From Vibrio atlanticus (lineage in GTDB: Bacteria > Pseudomonadota > Gammaproteobacteria > Enterobacterales > Vibrionaceae): DNA of 64,000 nt. The stretch spans positions 868,001 to 932,000 of the forward strand of contig NZ_AP025461.1 of the NCBI RefSeq assembly GCF_024347315.1, written 5' to 3'. How positions within the stretch are numbered: position 1 is the first letter of the stretch; each line of letters begins with the position of its first letter. This document shows, in pieces, positions 60,801 through 64,000 of this stretch. The notes beneath the pieces were generated by a model. It had not been told where the DNA came from, ran no database searches, and worked only from the letters and a program-made list of their open reading frames with translations. The translations under genes and the position numbers were made by a program.

Positions 60801-61814
60801 CTAAGTCTTAATCGCTATATCTTGTGGCGGCACACCGAAGGTTTTCTTAAAAGCATTGGTGAAATTAGAAGGGTGCTGATAACCCGCTTCATAGGCGGCC
60901 TCGGTGATTGAAACCAACCCTCGTTCTAAATGCTGGCGTGCGATCTCTAATCGTCTCAAACGGATGTAACCGTTGATTGTCATGTTGTATGACTGCTTAA
61001 AACGCCTTTGAATATTAGATACACTCATCGAAAAGTGCTCCGCAAGCATTTTTAGGCTCAGCTCTTGGTCGAGATGAATTTCAATAAAGCAGATTACAGC
61101 CTCAATTCGTTCGTCATAACTTTGATGTTCAATGTTAGTTGCACGTGTCGCTGGTTTTGTTACTTTTGGTTTAGTTTGGTAAGCCAGACAGCAAGTTTGT
61201 GGTAGTTGATGCATCGAATTCTCAAGGATCTGTTGAGTTAAGGATTCTATATGTAACTTCTGATGGAAGTTATTGGGTGAAGAGCAAGTCGTCAATTCTT
61301 GTGTAAGCTTCCAGATTTCTTCTGTCACTTCTAATTGGAAGTTGGCATTATGTGTATTGATGAAGTTTCGGCATGTACACCCTTCGGTCACTCGAGATTC
61401 GAACCATTTTGGTTTAACTAAAATATTAATTTTATTGAGCTGATTATTTGCAGCCAGCACTCGGCGGAAGTTAGCAGGTTTGGTAAGGTTGACCACCACG
61501 CCTTGGGGTTGATGAGTGGCATCGAGATTGAATTCGAGATTATCGTAACCAAATGACAGCCTACCTTCCAAAAGAATGGTGATCAGAACTGACGCGTGAG
61601 CGGTAGAGATTATCTTGGTATCGACGAGCTCAACACAGCGGCTACCGTGGATAAATATTAGTTCATTATATTGATAAGAAAGAAATTGACCCTCAGCCAA
61701 TGATGTCTGTGTCGTTTGACCTTGTGTGACAATAATCTGCTTTTCTGTTTGCTCCAATTTTTTAGTCAGAGTGACTTTGCCAATTTTAGCCCGTTTAGAC
61801 GTTACTTCACTCAT
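60801..61814 (-). CDS. AraC/PchR-like siderophore-uptake regulator
   Basis: ATG 61814 is chosen because it has GAGGAA eight bases upstream, and starts further out would run into the Fur box. The 337-residue protein has an N-terminal sensing domain and a C-terminal AraC HTH domain (about 240-337) with LSLKMLAEHFSMSVSNIQRRFK, ITEAAYEAGYQHPSNFTNAFKKTFGVPP. PchR-type regulators combine such domains, bind an iron-siderophore and activate the receptor gene. It is divergently transcribed from the adjacent TonB receptor with a shared Fur box, so iron repression and ligand-dependent induction are both expected. CxC in TEGCTCRNF is notable but unexplained. Confidence 0.87.
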   Translation of the reverse strand: MSEVTSKRAKIGKVTLTKKLEQTEKQIIVTQGQTTQTSLAEGQFLSYQYNELIFIHGSRCVELVDTKIISTAHASVLITILLEGRLSFGYDNLEFNLDATHQPQGVVVNLTKPANFRRVLAANNQLNKINILVKPKWFESRVTEGCTCRNFINTHNANFQLEVTEEIWKLTQELTTCSSPNNFHQKLHIESLTQQILENSMHQLPQTCCLAYQTKPKVTKPATRATNIEHQSYDERIEAVICFIEIHLDQELSLKMLAEHFSMSVSNIQRRFKQSYNMTINGYIRLRRLEIARQHLERGLVSITEAAYEAGYQHPSNFTNAFKKTFGVPPQDIAIKT

Positions 61815-61892
61815 TTGACCGTTCCTCATAACAGCTGTGCGTTTTTGCATAAGAAAATCATCTGTGCATTTATAGGTTACAACTCTATCATG

Positions 61893-61911
61893 ATTGATAA
61901 TTATTATCATT
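61893..61911. promoter_or_regulatory. Fur box in the divergent regulator/receptor promoter
   Basis: ATTGATAATTATTATCATT is a near-perfect palindrome close to the Fur consensus GATAATGATAATCATTATC. It lies between the start of the AraC regulator (minus) and the TonB receptor (plus) and should control both. Confidence 0.85.
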
Positions 61912-61930
61912 TGTATCTAGGATTAAATCT

Positions 61931-63937
61931 ATGGAAAGCCCAGTCAGATCAACAATTAAGCTTTCAGCCCTCTATATCGCAATCGCCAGCGCGTTTAGTA
62001 GCTCTGTTATTGCCGAAGAAAGTACGTCGCACTTCGATGAAATCGTCGTGTGGGGAACGAAAGTATCAAGTAACACTGAATCGATCATTGCTGATGATAT
62101 GTCACTCAAGCAAGCTGATCATATGTCAGATTTACTGCGTGAAATTCCCGGTGTTGATGTTGGGGGAACGCACTCGATCAACCAGAGAATTACGATTCGC
62201 GGCCTAAGCGAAACTGACTTAGACATTCGATTAGATGGCGCTTCTCAGCACGCCAACATGTTTCACCATATCGGTAACTTAACCCTAAACCCAGACATCT
62301 TGAAGTCGGCGGATATTCAAGTGGGTAATAACTCGGTGACGCAAAGTGGGTTAGGTGGCTCAGTACTGTTTGAAACCAAAGATGCCAAAGACCTGCTTCG
62401 TTATGACGAGAGTTTTGGCGCTCGTGTTTATGGCGGCTACGCAACCAACGCAAGCAAGCAAGGTTCACTCACTGTGTATGGTTTGTTGTCAGATAACGTC
62501 GATGCCATGCTTTACAGCCATTACATGAGCCGTGACAACTTTGAAGATGGTGATGGTACTGAAACCTTTGGCTCAGAAGGGGATGTATACAATATTCTAG
62601 GTAAGATTGGTTTTGAGCCAAGTGACTTACACCGTTTTGAACTCTCTTATGATATGTACCGTGATAACGGTGATTACAGTCCACGCCCTGATATGTCGGG
62701 TGGTACGAACGTGGGTTTGTCTAAAAACATCCTCATTCCCACCGATTACAACCGTGACACCATCACGGCCAGCTATGAGCTGCGCGGTGAAAGTCATCAA
62801 GGTAACGTGACTCTATACAACACGGAAACTGAGATTCAGCGAGATGAAAGTGTTATGGCACCACGTTGGCCTGCTAATCGCTTATCCAAAAACACGGCTA
62901 AAAACCAAAACTTTGGTCTCAACGCAAAGTTCCAATCCGATTATCGCCTGATGTCGTTTGATAACATCGCGACTTATGGCTTTGACTATATGGACAAGTC
63001 ATCGAGCAGCTATTACGGCAGCAGCAAGTTTATGGACGAGTCAGCAATCTCTACAGCCCTTTTTGTTGAAGATCAGTTCTACTTTACTCAAGCATTCTCG
63101 GTCACGGCAGGGCTTCGTTTTGATGATTACCAACGTAAAGCAGAAGTTGGTAGCGAAGATTTTGACGATGTAACTTGGTCGTTGGCCACTCAATGGGATG
63201 TTACTCAAGATTGGACGCTGTTCGCGAGTACACGTTCGTTGTTCAAAGGCCCGGAGTTGATGGAGAGCTTTATTGCTTACCAAGATGTCGCTTATTTGGC
63301 TAACGATCTGAAGGCTGAGACAGGGCAGAACACGCAAGGTGGTGTCCGTTTCGATAAGCGCTTGGATAATCACTTTATTGGTGCCAACCTGACAGTATTC
63401 CAAACTAATATTGATGACTATATTGCCGAAAAGTATCAACGTGCAAGTAAGAGTTATTTGATTTATAACCTAGGTGACGTTGAGATAAAGGGCTTCGAGG
63501 CGAGCCTATCTTATGGCTACGAGATGTTTAACAGTAAGCTGTCCTATGCGCTTTCAGAGACTAAAAATAAAGATACAGGCGGTGCAGTCGCAGGTGGCAA
63601 TGGTCGAAGTATTGATATGGGTGACAGCATTACGCTGACACTCGATTATCAGTCTGAAGCGCTTGAGACTATCTTTGGTTGGAATTCGATGTTTGTTAAA
63701 GACGAAGACAACGTATTTGATGCTCAGCCGATCAAAGAAGGCTATGACGTTCATAACCTGTTTGCTCAGTGGGTGCCTTCGAATCTTGATGGATTGTCTG
63801 TCACCTTTGGTATCGATAACGTGTTTGATGAGCAATACACCTCACACGCTTCTCGTTCAGGCACGGCAAGAGGCTTTACCTTGGATGACTATGAACCAGG
63901 CCGTAACTACAAGCTTTCAGCTGCGTATCAGTTCTAG
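61931..63937 (+). CDS. TonB-dependent outer-membrane receptor
   Basis: The 668-residue protein has a signal peptide (cleavage near SVIA-EE), a TonB box-like DEIVVWGTK and a plug with ADHMSDLLREIPGVDVG, NQRITIRGLSETDLDIRLDG and ADIQVGNNSVTQSGLGGSVLFET. A beta-barrel follows, closing with NVFDEQYTSHASRSG and terminal Phe (SAAYQF). It fits a siderophore- or heme-type receptor rather than the FhuA type; the long conserved plug lacks the typical heme FRAP/NPNL motif by eye. Iron control by the upstream Fur box and a PchR-like neighbour favour a siderophore. The ligand cannot be named. Confidence 0.9.
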   Translation: MESPVRSTIKLSALYIAIASAFSSSVIAEESTSHFDEIVVWGTKVSSNTESIIADDMSLKQADHMSDLLREIPGVDVGGTHSINQRITIRGLSETDLDIRLDGASQHANMFHHIGNLTLNPDILKSADIQVGNNSVTQSGLGGSVLFETKDAKDLLRYDESFGARVYGGYATNASKQGSLTVYGLLSDNVDAMLYSHYMSRDNFEDGDGTETFGSEGDVYNILGKIGFEPSDLHRFELSYDMYRDNGDYSPRPDMSGGTNVGLSKNILIPTDYNRDTITASYELRGESHQGNVTLYNTETEIQRDESVMAPRWPANRLSKNTAKNQNFGLNAKFQSDYRLMSFDNIATYGFDYMDKSSSSYYGSSKFMDESAISTALFVEDQFYFTQAFSVTAGLRFDDYQRKAEVGSEDFDDVTWSLATQWDVTQDWTLFASTRSLFKGPELMESFIAYQDVAYLANDLKAETGQNTQGGVRFDKRLDNHFIGANLTVFQTNIDDYIAEKYQRASKSYLIYNLGDVEIKGFEASLSYGYEMFNSKLSYALSETKNKDTGGAVAGGNGRSIDMGDSITLTLDYQSEALETIFGWNSMFVKDEDNVFDAQPIKEGYDVHNLFAQWVPSNLDGLSVTFGIDNVFDEQYTSHASRSGTARGFTLDDYEPGRNYKLSAAYQF

Positions 63938-63945
63938 AGAAGGCT

Positions 63946-64000
63946 TTAGCGTTTAGGTTTGGTTAGCGCAATAAACTGGCGGTCGTAGGGATCCGCAAAG
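63946..64000 (-). CDS. C-terminal fragment of a convergent gene
   Basis: On the minus strand an open frame enters from the window edge and ends at TAA 63946-63948, encoding FADPYDRQFIALTKPKR. It lies 8 bases from the receptor stop. The 17 residues are too few to identify the protein. Confidence 0.35.
   Translation of the reverse strand, partial: FADPYDRQFIALTKPKR

Overview
The window reads like chromosomal DNA of a marine Vibrio, most plausibly of the Splendidus clade. This is inferred from Vibrio-type integron attC sites, Fur-box-controlled siderophore receptor clusters and the overall gene repertoire; no database search was run. Coding is dense and typical, but there are two clearly accessory stretches: 0.65-6.06 kb and 28.5-36.4 kb.

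Layout. (1) 1-617: yaeQ and an overlapping downstream gene. (2) 655-6059: a small genomic island bounded by a 63-bp direct repeat that duplicates the rho-independent terminator of the neighbouring cold-shock gene. It carries an S24 protease without a DNA-binding domain, a DUF2971 protein, attC-bounded integron-type cassettes (a Cys-His-Asp hydrolase-like protein and a HEPN-like protein with four zinc ribbons), and a tyrosine recombinase whose N-terminus is cut off exactly at the right repeat. (3) 6075-9309: cold-shock protein, periplasmic PQQ-type sugar dehydrogenase, and an MFS exporter preceded by an overlapping 42-codon leader ORF. (4) 9459-17636: a hydroxamate-type ferric-siderophore system with FhuC ATPase, FhuF-like reductase, AraC regulator, TonB receptor, FhuD-like binding protein and fused FhuB permease, with candidate Fur boxes. 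(5) 17842-23089: crotonase, FadL-like porin plus a small beta-barrel, an Old-Yellow-Enzyme homologue and a hexapeptide acetyltransferase.

(6) 23268-28469: a three-gene type I secretion operon, two ABC subunits with strikingly degenerate ATPase domains and an HlyD adaptor. Its probable substrate, a ~3,675-residue VCBS/cadherin-like repeat adhesin, lies at 36510-47546 on the other strand. (7) Between them is an IS-scarred region: a broken SIR2-like gene, an internally deleted IS5/IS427-type element, a lipoprotein, an intact IS903-type element, and two decayed IS6-type copies in the same orientation enclosing a cytochrome P450 plus a CruF-like carotenoid-biosynthesis membrane protein. (8) 47715-55348: a copper-response cluster with a CueR-like promoter, a Met/Cys/His-rich exported protein, CusC/CusB/CusA (CusB carrying two fused CusF-like domains) and a Met-rich cupredoxin. 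(9) 55484-60753: a charged coiled-coil exported protein, two tandem tRNA-Gly(UCC) genes, a ThrE-type exporter, YjdM and three GNAT acetyltransferases. (10) 60801-63937: an AraC/PchR-like regulator divergent from a TonB-dependent receptor across a near-perfect Fur box.

How the parts work together: two iron-uptake modules and one copper-efflux module handle metals. The T1SS and giant adhesin probably form a surface-attachment module that was split by mobile DNA. The 5.3-kb island looks like a landing site that collected integron cassettes with features of toxin or defence proteins.
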